A DNA stretch of 64,000 nucleotides from Desulfolutivibrio sulfodismutans DSM 3696 (GCF_013376455.1 NZ_CP045504.1:372001-436000), one strand, 5' to 3'. Shown: positions 32,303-43,864, numbered from the stretch's first letter. The notes: a model not told the origin generated them from the sequence alone. Program-made: numbers and translations.

Positions 32303-33649
32303 ATGGAGACGAAGATTTTACTTCCAGAGAGGGAAATGCCCACCAGATGGTACAACGCCCTGCCCGATCTGCCCACGCCCCTGGCCCCTCCGCTTGATCC
32401 CCAGACGCACAAGCCGCTGACCCCGGACCAACTGGAACCCATCTTTCCCAAGGCCGTCATCGAGCAGGAGCTGTCTCCCAAAAACTGGATCGACATCCCC
32501 GAACCGGTCCTGGACATCTACCGGCTCTACCGGCCCACTCCCCTTATCCGGGCCAAACGCCTGGAAGAGGCCCTGGGGGTCAAGTGCCGCATCTATTATA
32601 AAAACGAGTCCGTGTCCCCGGCGGGATCGCATAAGCCCAACACCGCCATCCCCCAGGTCTATTACAACAAGATCGAGGGCGTGAAGCGCATCGCCACCGA
32701 GACCGGCGCGGGCCAGTGGGGCACGGCCCTGTCCTTTGCCTGCGGCATGTTCGGGTTGTCCTGCACCGTGTACATGGTCAAGGTCAGCTACAACCAGAAG
32801 CCCTATCGTCGAAGCCTCATCCAGGCCTACGGCGGCGAGGTCTTCGCCTCGCCCTCGGACAAGACCCGCACCGGCCAGGCGATGCTGGAAAAAGACCCGG
32901 ACTGCGCCGGGAGCCTGGGCTTGGCCATCTCCGAGGCCGTGGAGGACGCGGCCACCCACGACGATACGAAGTATTCCCTGGGCAGCGTGCTCAACCATGT
33001 GCTCCTGCACCAGACCATCTGCGGCCTGGAGACGGAAAAGCAACTGGCCATGATCGGCGAGAAGCCCGACTATCTGGTCGGTTGCGTGGGCGGCGGCAGC
33101 AACTTCGCCGGTCTGTTTCTGCCGTTTTTGCCGCGCAGGCTGGCCGGGGAGAAGGTGCGGTTCATCGCCATCGAGCCCAAGGCCTGCCCCACCCTGACCC
33201 GGGGCGATTTCCGCTACGATTACGGCGACGTGGCCAGGCTCACCCCCCTGATCAAGATGCATACCCTGGGGCATTCCTTCATGCCCGCGCCCATCCACGC
33301 CGGGGGCCTGCGTTACCACGGCGATGCCCCGCTTCTGTGCAATCTGGTGGCCGAGGGGCTGGTCGAGGCCGAGGCCTATCATCAACTGGAGTGCTTTGAC
33401 GCGGCCAAGCTTTTCCTGCGCACCGAGGGCTTTTTGCCCGCCCCCGAAACCTCCCACGCCATCAAGGGGGCCATTGAGACGGCCAAACGGGCCAAGCCCG
33501 GCGAGGTGGTGGTCTTTTTGTATTCGGGCCACGGTCTGTTGGATCTTGCTTCCTACGACGCCTACCTGGGCGGCAAGCTGACCAACTTCGAGTATCCCGA
33601 GGAGCATATCACCGAGGCCCTCAAGGCCTGCCCGGTGATCGAGGAATAG
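32303..33649 (+). CDS. TrpB2-type tryptophan synthase beta-like enzyme
   Basis: A 448-residue PLP enzyme of the TrpB2 subfamily, which makes tryptophan from indole and serine without needing TrpA. The catalytic lysine is K111 in [11 protein letters not shown]; the phosphate-binding loop is [11 protein letters not shown]; the segment ETGAGQWG is also present. The extended N-terminus (residues 1-60) and [12 protein letters not shown] are TrpB2 features. No other trp gene is near, so a role in indole salvage rather than the main pathway is likely. GAGG lies upstream of ATG 32303. Confidence 0.88.
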   Translation: METKILLPEREMPTRWYNALPDLPTPLAPPLDPQTHKPLTPDQLEPIFPKAVIEQELSPKNWIDIPEPVLDIYRLYRPTPLIRAKRLEEALGVKCRIYYKNESVSPAGSHKPNTAIPQVYYNKIEGVKRIATETGAGQWGTALSFACGMFGLSCTVYMVKVSYNQKPYRRSLIQAYGGEVFASPSDKTRTGQAMLEKDPDCAGSLGLAISEAVEDAATHDDTKYSLGSVLNHVLLHQTICGLETEKQLAMIGEKPDYLVGCVGGGSNFAGLFLPFLPRRLAGEKVRFIAIEPKACPTLTRGDFRYDYGDVARLTPLIKMHTLGHSFMPAPIHAGGLRYHGDAPLLCNLVAEGLVEAEAYHQLECFDAAKLFLRTEGFLPAPETSHAIKGAIETAKRAKPGEVVVFLYSGHGLLDLASYDAYLGGKLTNFEYPEEHITEALKACPVIEE

Positions 33650-33903
33650 ACGCGCCGCTGGCGGCGTGTTGGGCCGCTGTACGTATCGGCATGGAGAAAC
33701 GCCCCTCTTCCTTTCTCAGGCAGTGGGGCGTTTCGCCGTTGGAGGGGAACGGGCCTGGAGGCGGAGGCGACAGGCCGGTTATTGGCGGCGCGGCGGAAAA
33801 ACGGGGAGGCGGACACAGAAAAGGCGCGTTGTCGCAAGGGCTGCTGCGGCAGGGATGCGGGACGGCCATCCGGCGAGGGGCTTATGCAGCCGGAGCCGTG
33901 GGG
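33650..33903. other. 254-base spacer with one hairpin
   Basis: GAAACGCCCC and GGGGCGTTTC (33696-33734) form a 10-bp stem with a long loop; no T-run follows on the plus strand. It lies between the convergent TrpB2 and ybeY genes and probably ends transcription. The open frame running across it on the plus strand is antisense to ybeY and not gene-like. Confidence 0.5.
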
Positions 33904-34317
33904 TCAGGATTGGGCGACGGCCGCCACGGCCTGGTCGGTGAGGTCGAACATCCGGGGGCCGTGGTCGAATCCGGCCAGGTGCAGGATGCCATGGCACAGC
34001 ATGCGGATGAAGTGCTGCCGGGGCGGCTGGCCATAGAGAAAGGCCTCGCGGGCCACGGTGTCCACGCTGATGGCCATGTCGCCCAGGTAGTCGGGCTGGC
34101 CGGGGTCGTCCAGGGGAAAGGACAGGACGTTTGTCGGGCCGGGGAGGCCCAGATAGGCGAGGTTGAGGGCCTCGATCTCCTGGTCCGCGACCACGCGCAG
34201 GGAGAGGGTTTTTCCCGGCAGGCCGAGAATCTCCAGGGTCTTGTCCACAAGAATCTGGAGGTCGCGCCGGGAGATGGGCATATTCACCCGGCGCAGGCCC
34301 GGAGAGACCTCGATCAT
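33904..34317 (-). CDS. ybeY: Endoribonuclease YbeY (16S rRNA maturation)
   Basis: A 137-residue zinc-dependent RNase that trims the 3' end of 16S rRNA and takes part in 70S quality control. The metal site is H-x3-H-x5-H in CHGILHLAGFDH near the C-terminus, preceded by LSFPLDD (the conserved TDVLSFP motif with TNVLSFP here) and GDMAIS. ATG 34317 overlaps the stop of the 7TM-HD gene (ATGA), so translation is coupled. It completes the classic phoH-pgpH-ybeY order. Confidence 0.9.
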   Translation of the reverse strand: MIEVSPGLRRVNMPISRRDLQILVDKTLEILGLPGKTLSLRVVADQEIEALNLAYLGLPGPTNVLSFPLDDPGQPDYLGDMAISVDTVAREAFLYGQPPRQHFIRMLCHGILHLAGFDHGPRMFDLTDQAVAAVAQS

Positions 34318-36606
34318 GCGGCCTGTTCCGGGGAGGGCTTGGCGATTTCGGCCGGAGCCTCTTTGGGTTTTGCGGGTTTGTTGCCGCTGCGGTCGATGGT
34401 CGGATATTCGATGCGTTGGTGGAAGATGCCGGTCAGGATGCGGTGGAAGGTCTCGGTCAGAAGCGTGAGATCCTTCAGCGTCAGTTGGGACTCGTCCAGC
34501 TCGCCCTCGGTGTAGATCTTGCGCAGGATGCTTTGGATGTGCCCCTTGATGCGGCTGGGGGTGGGATCGACCAGGGTCCGGCTGGAGGCCTCGATGGCGT
34601 CGGCCAGAAGAATGAGCCCGGCCTCTTTGGATTGCGGCTTGGGGCCGGGATAGCGGAACTCTTCCTCGCGCACGGGGTCTTCGCCCTTGGCCTCGGCCAT
34701 CTCCTGGGCCTTGTGGTAGAAAAAGGTGATGAGCGTGGTGCCGTGGTGCTGGCTGATGAGGTCGGTGATGACCGGCCCGAGCTTGTGTTCCCGAGCCAGT
34801 TCCACGCCCTTTTTGACGTGGGAGATGAGGATCAGCGCGCTCATGGAGGGCGTGAGCTTGTTGTGGCGGTTCTCTTTCCCGGAGATGTTCTCGATGAAAT
34901 ATTGGGGATTCTTGAGCTTGCCGATGTCGTGGTACAGGGCCGCGACCTTGGCCAGAAGGGCGTTGGCCCCGATGACCCGGGCTCCGGCCTCGGCCATGTT
35001 GGAAACCACCAGGGAGTGGTGGTAGGTGCCGGGGGCCTTGACCATGAGTTCCTGGAGCAGGGGCTGTTCCAGGTTCATGAGCTCCATGAGCCGAAAGCGC
35101 GAGGAATAGCCGAAGATCAGTTCCATGATGGGCGAGATGCCCATGACTGCAAGCAGGGTCAGAAGGCCGTTGAGGACAATAAAGAAGACGCCGGTTCCCG
35201 CCGTGGCCAGATCGATGAAGTCCATGAGGTTGACGGCGACCCACATGAAAAGCAGCGTGGCGATGAGCGGGATGCTGGTTTTTAAGACCTGGACCCGGGT
35301 TTCGGAGCGTTTGAGCAGGAAGATGAAGATCATGGCCCCGATGAAGTAGTAGCAAAAGAGGTTGAGGTCCGCGCCGATCAGGCGGCAGGTCAGAAACGAC
35401 AGCATAAGGCTCATGAGGATGCACAGCCGCTTGGGGAAAAACAGGGCCAGGATGCCCGAGGCCCCGGCCAGGGGCAGGCTGTAGGCGAAGTACATGGCCC
35501 GCACGGATTCGGGAACGTCGCCAGTTGGCAGGCGCACGGCGTTGCCGAATTTGGCGAACAGTCCAAAGGCCAGAAACACCGTGCCCAGAAACAGCCAGTC
35601 CTTGTCGGAGACGGCCCGAAGCCCTCGTTTTTCGAGGGAAAAATGCAGCACCAAAAGCAGGAGCAGACACATGACGAGGCCGCCCACCCCTTCCATATAT
35701 TGCACGCCGCCGGACTGGAGGCGGTAGAGGGACTGGAGCTTGAGCTGCTGGACCGGGCCCACCCGCTCACCCTGGCGGACGATGATCTCGCCCTTTTTGA
35801 TGTTGTAATACAGGGGCTCCACAGCAGCCATGATCTCGCGCTTGCGCCCCTGGGTGGTCTCCTGGTTCAGGGTCAGGTTGGGAACCAGAAAGGGGTGGAT
35901 GAGGGCGCTGACGGCCTTGCGCACCCGTATGGGCCGGTTGAGATCGGTCTTGAGATGCGCCTCCAGGGCGTCGCGGATCTGTTTGAGGTCTTTGATGTCC
36001 CGGGGGTCGATGCGCAGCATTTCCATGTTGCTGGGCAGATCGCGGATGAGGATGCCGTTTTTGTAGGCCAAAAGGATGCTTGAAGCCGAAACCACGCCAG
36101 GTTCGTAGGCCGTCTTGATCCAGGGCAGGATCCGGGTGCGCACCAGGTCGCGCAGATCGGCCCGTTGCCAGGAGTCGATGACGTCCTGGCCGATTTCGAC
36201 ATTGAGATTTTCAGAGATCTGCCAGCGCAGTTTTTCCAACTCTTCGCCGCTGGCCTCGGATACGGCGTTTAAAATGTCGTCCACGCCCTTGGTCAGGTCG
36301 ATGAAGGGTTTGGGGCTCAGGTCGAAGACCGGGGGCTGGGTCTCAGCCACCTGTTCGCGGCGGCTGGCCGTGGCCGCGGTATCCTCGATCTGGAGGTTCT
36401 GGTCGGCGGCCACGTCGTGGGTGGCCACCTCGCCGGCCACGAAGAGCTTGATGCGGTTTTGGAACCCCATGGTGGACAAAAGGCAAAGGACGGCCAGAAC
36501 CGTCAGGAAAAAGAGCAGCCCGGCCACGGGAAACGGTTTGACGTCTTTTCCCGGCGCCTTCTGCGTGGCCTTGCCCTTGATCTGGGCCTGGGGCCGCAGG
36601 TGCTTT

Positions 36607-36632
<26 letters not shown>
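34314..36632 (-). CDS. 7TM receptor-type HD phosphohydrolase (PgpH-like)
   Basis: A 772-residue membrane protein: one N-terminal transmembrane helix (~36-55), a large extracytoplasmic 7TMR-HDED domain (~60-300), about seven transmembrane helices (~305-510) and a cytoplasmic HD domain with [20 protein letters not shown], and ISQHHGT. PgpH proteins of this build hydrolyse c-di-AMP in Firmicutes; whether this organism uses c-di-AMP is unknown, so the substrate is inferred only from the family. The start overlaps phoH by 26 bases. The C-terminal 30 residues are Pro/Lys/Glu rich. Confidence 0.88.
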
Positions 36633-37581
<949 letters not shown>

Positions 37582-37781
37582 GTGTCTCCATGACGGCGCA
37601 TGCGTCCGCAGGACGGAAAAAACGCGTCGGCCTCAACAAGGCTGCAGGTCGCCTCGGGGGATGCTTCCGCCGTCACCGGGCAATACGCAAATCCAGGCCG
37701 GACCACAAGGGGATGTCCGGGATTTCCCGGTCAGTCGATGCAAGAATGTCCACGCCAAAGAGAAGATCGATTTGGAGATCG

Positions 37782-39407
37782 TCAAGACTGGCGAAGCGTA
37801 TTCTCCAATTCGGGAGAAAGATTCACGGCCAGGGTTTCCGCCAGCTTCTCCACCTGGACCTGGCCCGGGGCGAAGCCCTTGCCCCGGCGCACGTCCCGGA
37901 CCAGGGCCATGAGCACGTTTGCCTTGGCGTCGCCCGCCCGCCAACTGGCCAGGGCGGCCAGGGTCGCGGCCTCGACGAGGCTTTGCCGGGGAACCTCGCG
38001 GCCGGGGTGGTCCCGGCGTAAAATGACATGGGAGCCCGGGCCGCCCTCCACATGAAACCAATAGTCGAAGGGCGAGGCGGCCTTGCGCAGAAGCTCCTCG
38101 TTGGCCCGGGCGTTTTTCCCGCGAAGAACCAGAAAGCCGTCCGAGGTGCGGTAGACGTGGGCCGGGATGCCGCGAAAGCGTCCCGATTCCAGGTCGTCGG
38201 CAGGGGCCGTGGATTTTGCGGCGCGACCTCCGGCCGGTTTCGCGGCCGGTTTGCCGCCCGGGGCGGGTCCGCCTGAAGCGGAAGGCCGATCCGGCCAGCC
38301 TGCCAAAGGATCGTCGGCCTTCGTCGGGTCGTTCAGGGCGGCCCGGCGCGCGGCCACCACGGCCAAGCCCCGGCGTCCCTTGGCGGCGCGCGAAAACAGA
38401 TGGTTCATGTTTTCCAGGATGGTCAGCCGGGGGTCGAGGTCCTGGGTCATGGTCCCTTTTTCGGGATGCTCCAGGGTCAGGGCGGGGACGCGGCTTTTGG
38501 CGTCCAAATGGTGCAGGTTGGCGGCGATGGCCTCGGCAAAGGCCCCCTGGCCGATCATGTCCGTAAGCCTGGCGGCGTCCTGCTCCAGGCGGGAGAAGGC
38601 CCGGGCCGTGCGTCTGGCCCGGTTTTTTTCACTGGCCACGGCCTTTTGGGCCGTATCGCCCGAGGCGGCGGCGAAAAAGTGGGGTTCCCCGAAGGCCGCA
38701 GCCGCCGACAGGGGGTCGGGAAAGGCCTCCAGGGTCGCCTGGGGAGACAGCCCGGGCATGGGGCGGCAAAAGACGTCCAGGGGGAGCGCGGGCGGGGCTG
38801 GGGTGGCCGCCGGGCCGGGGAGGGCGACGAAATAGCCTTCCACTTCACCCCGCTGCACAGCCGCGTAAAAATCCCGGGCCTGCTCCGGTGGCAGCGTGGC
38901 CACGGCCTTGCGCAGCCTGGGCGTGATGTGCGCATGGCTCTGCCAGATATCCGGATCGCGGCGCACGGCCTCGAAGTCCGGCCAGTCGGGTTCGCCTCCG
39001 AATCCGTCGGGCAGGGTGTCCGCCAGGCTCAATCCGGATTTGGCGTCGATGACGAAAAAACGGCCCTCCCCCTGGGACAGGCAAAGGGCCAGCCTCCTGG
39101 CGGGCCAATCCCCAAGCGCGCCCAGGATGCGCCGATCCGACAGCCGCTTGCGCAACCACATGGCCTTGGCCGGAGGATCGGGGGGGAAGGTCGGCTTATG
39201 CGCCGAGACGAAAAGAAAAAAACGGCCGGGACCGATCCGGCCGTGCAGATATTTGGGAGGGGAAGCGTCGGTGTCGTTCGGCGTGCAGGCCCCGGACAGC
39301 CCCAAGGAAAAAAGTCCCGGGGCGGGGAAGGCGATTTTGCCTAAACGGGCCCCGGTGAGCGTCCGGGACAGCAGGGGGAGCAGGCTTCGGAAAAAATCGG
39401 CTTCCAT
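37782..39407 (-). CDS. NFACT-family RNA-binding protein (RqcH/FbpA-like)
   Basis: A 541-residue protein with an N-terminal NFACT-N domain, a coiled-coil/HhH middle and a C-terminal NFACT-R (DUF814) domain containing FDYWFHVEGGPGSHVILRR. Relatives (RqcH, Rqc2/NEMF) bind 50S-peptidyl-tRNA and add alanine tails to stalled peptides in ribosome rescue; some were named fibronectin-binding. A Pro/Ala/Gly-rich insert around 370-400 separates the two ends. It starts 36 bases after dksA, making a likely operon. Activity in tailing is not certain because the NFACT-N catalytic residues cannot be confirmed by eye. Confidence 0.83.
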   Translation of the reverse strand: MEADFFRSLLPLLSRTLTGARLGKIAFPAPGLFSLGLSGACTPNDTDASPPKYLHGRIGPGRFFLFVSAHKPTFPPDPPAKAMWLRKRLSDRRILGALGDWPARRLALCLSQGEGRFFVIDAKSGLSLADTLPDGFGGEPDWPDFEAVRRDPDIWQSHAHITPRLRKAVATLPPEQARDFYAAVQRGEVEGYFVALPGPAATPAPPALPLDVFCRPMPGLSPQATLEAFPDPLSAAAAFGEPHFFAAASGDTAQKAVASEKNRARRTARAFSRLEQDAARLTDMIGQGAFAEAIAANLHHLDAKSRVPALTLEHPEKGTMTQDLDPRLTILENMNHLFSRAAKGRRGLAVVAARRAALNDPTKADDPLAGWPDRPSASGGPAPGGKPAAKPAGGRAAKSTAPADDLESGRFRGIPAHVYRTSDGFLVLRGKNARANEELLRKAASPFDYWFHVEGGPGSHVILRRDHPGREVPRQSLVEAATLAALASWRAGDAKANVLMALVRDVRRGKGFAPGQVQVEKLAETLAVNLSPELENTLRQS

Positions 39408-39443
39408 GGCCTGACCTGGCCGCGATGCGCCGGGCGGCCCGGG

Positions 39444-39806
39444 CTATTCGCCGCGCAGGTTTTCCTCGTCTTCCTGCTTGCTTTTGCACTTGATGCACAG
39501 CGTGGTCACGGGGCGGGCCTTGAGTCTGGCCACGCTGATGTCCTCGCCGCACTCCACGCACTCGCCGTAGGTGCCGTCGTCGATGCGTTCCAGGGCCTCT
39601 TTGATCTTTTTGATGAGCCGACGCTCCCGGTCCCGCAGGCGAAGGGTGAAGGCCCGGTCGGACTCGGCCGTTGCCCGGTCGGCCGGATCGGCGTAGACCT
39701 CCACGGTGTCGGTCATGTCCTCAATGGTTTCCTCACCCTTTTTGAGGATGTCCTGAAGCATGTTGCTCAAAAGATTTTGAAAGAAATCCACGTCTTTGGG
39801 GTCCAT
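39444..39806 (-). CDS. dksA: DksA/TraR-family transcription factor
   Basis: A 120-residue protein with a long coiled coil (~10-75) whose tip carries DPADRATAESD, and a C-terminal zinc finger C-x2-C...C-x2-C (CVECG, CIKC). DksA binds the secondary channel of RNA polymerase and, with ppGpp, adjusts rRNA and amino acid gene transcription. Acidic residues at the coiled-coil tip (DxxDxA-like) are retained. It heads the dksA-NFACT group. Confidence 0.88.
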   Translation of the reverse strand: MDPKDVDFFQNLLSNMLQDILKKGEETIEDMTDTVEVYADPADRATAESDRAFTLRLRDRERRLIKKIKEALERIDDGTYGECVECGEDISVARLKARPVTTLCIKCKSKQEDEENLRGE

Positions 39807-40053
39807 GCATCCCTCCTGGCGCGTAAGCCGTCCTTAGGCGGCGGCTTCAAAAGAGATTTCCTCTATATCAAAGCCGAACGAACGTAAAGCATCCTGAAGC
39901 GTCCGGATTCTGTTGGGCGCGAATTGTCACAGAAAAACCGGGATGGCCGCAGCCGTCTCCATGAACGCCTTGCAGGCCTTGCTGGCCTTGCGTGAAAGAC
40001 GTAGACGACAGGCGAAAAAAAGAATCGATCCTGAAGGTTCAGGGGAGTCGCCT
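39807..40053. other. 247-base divergent spacer between dksA and the DUF364 gene
   Basis: This holds the upstream regions of both genes. The plus-strand frame of the DUF364 gene stays open back to 39913, but the upstream part (MNALQALLALRERRRRQ) looks unstructured and the ribosome site favours ATG 40054. Confidence 0.5.
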
Positions 40054-40791
40054 ATGCGGACCAGCCAGTCGGACATTGTCGCCGCCGTGCGCCAGGAGGC
40101 CGCCGCCCGGCCTGACGAGGCCGTGGGGCGCGTGGTCGCGGGGGCCTTGCTTGTGGGCGTTTACGCCACGCGCATGGGGCTGTGCACCAATGTCGCCGGG
40201 GAGGCCTTTGCCCCCGCCTCCGGGGGAACCCTGCACGGACTGCTGTCTGGGCTGGACGTGACCGGTCTCGACGGCCGGACGGCCAGCCTGGCCGTGGCCG
40301 CCGCCGGGGCGCTTTTGCCGCCGCCCCCGGTATCCGCAAAAAAGGCCCAGGATCTCGTTTTGGAACGCGGCAGGGGGCGGCGTGTGGCCGTGGTGGGGCA
40401 TTTCCCCTTTGTGGAGAAAATGGGCCCGGCCTTTGCCTCGTTTTCCGTGTTGGAACGTGCCCCCCGGCCCGGCGATCTTCCCGCTGCGCAGGCCGAAGCG
40501 GTGTTGCCCGAGGCCCAGGTGGTGGCCATCACCGCCTCGGCCCTGGCCAACGGCAGCCTGGGGGGGCTTTTGGATCTGTGCGCGCCCGGGGCCTTTGTGC
40601 TCCTGGTGGGGCCAAGCGTGCCCTTCGCCGGATGTCTGTTCGATTTCGGCGTCGATGTCTTGTGCGGCAACGTGGTGACGGACGCCCCGGCCGTTTTGGA
40701 TGGCGTGGCCCGGGGGCATGCCTACCGGGCACTGCACGGGCTGTCGGCGGTGTGCGCCGTCCGGGATGATTTTGTCAAAAAAATCCGTTGA
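40054..40791 (+). CDS. DUF364-type (putative heavy-metal chelatase-like) protein
   Basis: A 245-residue protein with GRGRRVAVVGHFPFVEKM and ITASALANGSLGGLLDLCAPGAFVLLVGPSVPF, the pattern of the Rossmann-like DUF364 domain, which is found with molybdenum and other metal-related genes. The enzymatic role is unknown. A GGGGAG site lies before ATG 40054. It stands alone, between dksA (divergent) and the tRNA pair. Confidence 0.7.
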   Translation: MRTSQSDIVAAVRQEAAARPDEAVGRVVAGALLVGVYATRMGLCTNVAGEAFAPASGGTLHGLLSGLDVTGLDGRTASLAVAAAGALLPPPPVSAKKAQDLVLERGRGRRVAVVGHFPFVEKMGPAFASFSVLERAPRPGDLPAAQAEAVLPEAQVVAITASALANGSLGGLLDLCAPGAFVLLVGPSVPFAGCLFDFGVDVLCGNVVTDAPAVLDGVARGHAYRALHGLSAVCAVRDDFVKKIR

Positions 40792-40886
40792 CGGGGGGGG
40801 CGATTCTCGATAAAGACCTTTCCTCGCTTGGCGGCCGCCGAGAGATGCCCGGCCAGGACATTGCTGGAGGGAAAACCCCGAAACGG

Positions 40887-40915
40887 TTGACAAGGAATCC
40901 GGGCGGACGTAAGAA
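40887..40915 (+). promoter_or_regulatory. Probable promoter of the tRNA-Cys/tRNA-Gly pair
   Basis: TTGACA and TAAGAA are spaced by 17 bases; the tRNA begins 20 bases after the -10 element. Confidence 0.6.
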
Positions 40916-40934
40916 GCCGGTTCTTTGAAGACGA

Positions 40935-41009
<75 letters not shown>

Positions 41010-41018
41010 CACTCCGCA

Positions 41019-41094
<76 letters not shown>

Positions 41095-41108
41095 TTGAAA
41101 TCACCACG

Positions 41109-41137
41109 GGCCGGTCGCCACACCGGCCTTTTTTTTT
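41109..41137 (+). terminator. Intrinsic terminator of the tRNA pair
   Basis: GGCCGGT and ACCGGCC form a 7-bp stem with a 6-base loop, followed by nine T. Confidence 0.88.
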
Positions 41138-41192
41138 ACCCGCCGCGCCCCTGCGGCCCCCGGCGGACCACCTCAAGCCCCCGGAACATCCC

Positions 41193-41966
41193 GTGTCCCA
41201 CACTACATCCCCTCTTGCCGTATCGGACGACGCCTCCCTGGACGACCTTTTGGCCCTGGCCGGGGCGCGATACCATGTGCGCTTCGAGCCGGTCACGGTG
41301 GGCGACACCACCCTGGAACTGCTCCAGATCGCGGACATGGAGGCCCTCATCGACCGCCTGACCCGCGAATCCGGCGACGGCCCCCTGGAGCTTCCGTTCT
41401 GGGCCAAAATCTGGCCCACCTCCATTCTCCTTTCGCATTTTCTGGGCCGACTGGAGCCTGAAACCGCCTCGGGACAGCAGAAAACCATGTTGGAGATCGG
41501 CGCGGGAGTGGGCATCTGCGGGCTTTTCGCCGCCGCCCGGGGGGTCGACGTGACCATCACCGACATCCACCCCGACGCCCTGCTGTTTTGCCGCATAAAC
41601 GTCCTGAAAAACGGCCTTTCAGCCAACGCCCGGGTCTGCCGGGCGGATTTCTCCGCCGACCGGCTGGGCAGGCGTTTCGACTATATCATCGGCTCCGAGG
41701 TGCTCTACCTGGAGGATCTCCACCGCCCATTGGTCAAGTTTTTGTCCGCCCACCTGTCCCTGGACCCCGAGGCCGAGATTCTTTTGGCCCGGGATTACCA
41801 TCGCAAGGCGCCCACGTTTTTCCGCCGCGCCGCACCCGACTACGACATCGCCGAACGGACGTTGGGCTACAAGGAAACCACCCCCCCCGAGCAGCCCGGC
41901 GCGGCGGGGCGCATTGAGCGGCAGTTGACCACCATCATCCGTATGCGGGCCAAAAAACATGCGTAA
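41193..41966 (+). CDS. Class I SAM-dependent methyltransferase (METTL21/PrmA-like)
   Basis: A 257-residue methyltransferase. SAM-binding motif I is MLEIGAGVGICGLFAA; ITDIHPDALLFC is motif II; DYIIGSEVLYLEDLHRPLVKFL is the post-II region, which resembles the lysine methyltransferase-16 (METTL21) family that modifies proteins. LPFWAKIWPTS is the characteristic motif ahead of the SAM site in that family. GTG 41193 is the best start available, with a poor ribosome site; the frame is open back into tRNA-Gly, so the start is unsure. The stop overlaps the YcaO gene by 8 bases, indicating translational coupling and a shared substrate or pathway. Confidence 0.75.
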   Translation: MSHTTSPLAVSDDASLDDLLALAGARYHVRFEPVTVGDTTLELLQIADMEALIDRLTRESGDGPLELPFWAKIWPTSILLSHFLGRLEPETASGQQKTMLEIGAGVGICGLFAAARGVDVTITDIHPDALLFCRINVLKNGLSANARVCRADFSADRLGRRFDYIIGSEVLYLEDLHRPLVKFLSAHLSLDPEAEILLARDYHRKAPTFFRRAAPDYDIAERTLGYKETTPPEQPGAAGRIERQLTTIIRMRAKKHA

Positions 41967-43689
41967 GCTCCTCCCGACGTCCAAAGGGTACGTGGCCGAT
42001 TCGGACAAGATCTGTTCCCCAGAGGAAACCGTGGCCAGGGCCAAGGCCGCCTTCGCGCGTTTCGGATCGGGCCTTTTGGCCGAGACCCGGCGCATCGACA
42101 CCGGGCGTCTGGGCATCCCGGTTTTTTTGAGCATGTGCGGAGAAAAGGCCCGGGAGATCATGCCCACCCGCAAGCAGATGGGGAAGGGGGCCTCCCCGGC
42201 CCAGGCCGAGGCCTCGGCGCTCATGGAGCTCGTGGAACGCTACAGCTTTTTTTCCTTCTGGAACACGCCGGACAACTTCCGGGAACGGACCTGGTCTGCG
42301 GCCCTTGCCGAATGGCCGGGGCAGGTCATGCCCCTGGAAGACATCCTGCGGTCGGTGGACGATCCCCTCCCCTTGGCGGCCGCCGCCGAGATCATGGATC
42401 TCGTGCCCTGGCGTTTTGTGTCGGCCCGGAACCTGACCCGGGACAGGGAGGAGTGGGTTCCCCTGGACTGGTTCAAGAAACTCAACGAGTTTAACGGGTC
42501 TTCCGCCGGAAACGGGCTTGAGGAGTCCATCCTGCAGGGCGCCTGCGAACTGGTGGAGCGCCACGTCTGCGCCGTGGTGGACCGCACCTGGCCTGTGACC
42601 CCCACCATCAGCCTCGACTCCCTTGACGATCCGGTGTTGTGCGGGCTGGTGGACGCCTTCCGCCGTGAGGGCGTTTTCCTGCTGCTCAAGGATTTCAGCC
42701 TGGGCATGCCCGTGCCCACGGTGGCGGCGCTGGCCTACGACCCGGCCACCTTCCCTGACGCCTCGGAAATCGTGTTTACCGCCGGGACCGCCGCCTCCCC
42801 GGCCAAGGCCGCCATCCGGGCCGTCACCGAGATCGCCCAGTTGGCCGGGGATTTCGAAACGATCAGCAACTACGAGGCCTCGGGCCTTCCCAAGTTCGCC
42901 AGTCCGGCCGGTTTCGCCCGGCTTCTGGACGGTCCCGAGACCACCCTGGCGGCCATGCCGTGCCTCGAGCGCGGGGATATTCTGGAGGAACTGACCCTGC
43001 TGGCCCGGGGGCTGGGGGAAAAGGGGCTGTGCCTCTACAGCGTGGAGACCACGAATCCGGAGCTTTCGCTGGTCGCCAATTACAACTTCGTGCCGGGATT
43101 TATGTTCCGGGAGCGGACGCCAAACGCCAGCCTGGGACTTTTCGTGGGCCGCATCCTTGTCGAGGAGACGCCGCCGCCCATGGCCTCCCGGGGGCTCGAC
43201 GTGCTGGCCGGGCATTATCCGGATGCGGCCTTCGTGCCCTTTTTCCGAGCCATGCTGGCCCTGCGCGAAGGGGACGACGCCCTCGCGACCGGTCTTTTCG
43301 CCCTGGCCGAGCCGCTTTTAACCGATCCCGAGGACAAGGCCCTGGCCGCATTTTATCAGGCCCACGCCCTGACCCGGGATGAAAAATGGGATGCGGCCGT
43401 GCCCCATCTTGACCGGGCCATCGCGTTGTGCCCGGAGGTCAAGGAATACTTCAACCTGCGCGGCGTGGCCCGGTTCAAGGCCGGGGACTACGCCAGGGCG
43501 TCCGGGGACTTCGAGGCCGCCCTGGCCCTGGACAGCGGCTCGGCCATGGATCTGGCCAACCTGGGGCTGTGCCATGACCGGCTGGGGCATCCGGATCTTG
43601 CCGTGCATTATCTCCAGTCGGCCATCGCCCTTGATCCAGGCCTTGATTTCGCCCGAGACCGGTTGGCCGGGCTTTTGGGCCAGAAGTGA
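41959..43689 (+). CDS. YcaO-domain protein with C-terminal TPR repeats
   Basis: A 576-residue protein. The YcaO domain (~40-400) has the ATP-binding elements MGKGASP, E90-x2-E93-R in ALMELVERY, and SSAGNGLEESILQGACELVERH (N185, E188/E189, E197, E200). YcaO proteins activate a backbone amide with ATP to form azolines or thioamides. The C-terminus is TPR-like (~400-576; NLRGVARFKAGDYARASGDFEAAL) and lacks the PxPxP tail of azoline cyclodehydratases, so a RimO-helper-type or thioamidation-type role is more likely. It is coupled to the methyltransferase and lies directly upstream of dsrC. ATG 41959 is fixed by the overlap. Confidence 0.85.
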   Translation: MRKLLPTSKGYVADSDKICSPEETVARAKAAFARFGSGLLAETRRIDTGRLGIPVFLSMCGEKAREIMPTRKQMGKGASPAQAEASALMELVERYSFFSFWNTPDNFRERTWSAALAEWPGQVMPLEDILRSVDDPLPLAAAAEIMDLVPWRFVSARNLTRDREEWVPLDWFKKLNEFNGSSAGNGLEESILQGACELVERHVCAVVDRTWPVTPTISLDSLDDPVLCGLVDAFRREGVFLLLKDFSLGMPVPTVAALAYDPATFPDASEIVFTAGTAASPAKAAIRAVTEIAQLAGDFETISNYEASGLPKFASPAGFARLLDGPETTLAAMPCLERGDILEELTLLARGLGEKGLCLYSVETTNPELSLVANYNFVPGFMFRERTPNASLGLFVGRILVEETPPPMASRGLDVLAGHYPDAAFVPFFRAMLALREGDDALATGLFALAEPLLTDPEDKALAAFYQAHALTRDEKWDAAVPHLDRAIALCPEVKEYFNLRGVARFKAGDYARASGDFEAALALDSGSAMDLANLGLCHDRLGHPDLAVHYLQSAIALDPGLDFARDRLAGLLGQK

Positions 43690-43864
43690 TGCCGGTCATC
43701 CAACCCCTGGACAACCCACGGAAATATGATAGGGGTTATCCGCGATTCACGGTTGGAAGGAGGGATGGACGTCTCCGCCCCCCGGTGTGTCCCAAGCACA
43801 GAAAGCTGGCCAGGGGGATTGACAAGACCGGTTTCGACTTTTAGAACCGCACAAGATTTGGAGA

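Noticed and set aside
33691-34515. 274-residue plus-strand open frame over ybeY
   Set aside because: Antisense to ybeY and the 7TM-HD gene, with no ribosome site.
38400-39344. 314-residue plus-strand frame over the NFACT gene
   Set aside because: Composition-driven shadow; the minus strand has the NFACT-R motif.
41959-43689. YcaO gene as part of a linear azole peptide cluster
   Set aside because: No precursor peptide, E1/ocin-ThiF partner or transporter is near, and the proline tail is missing.
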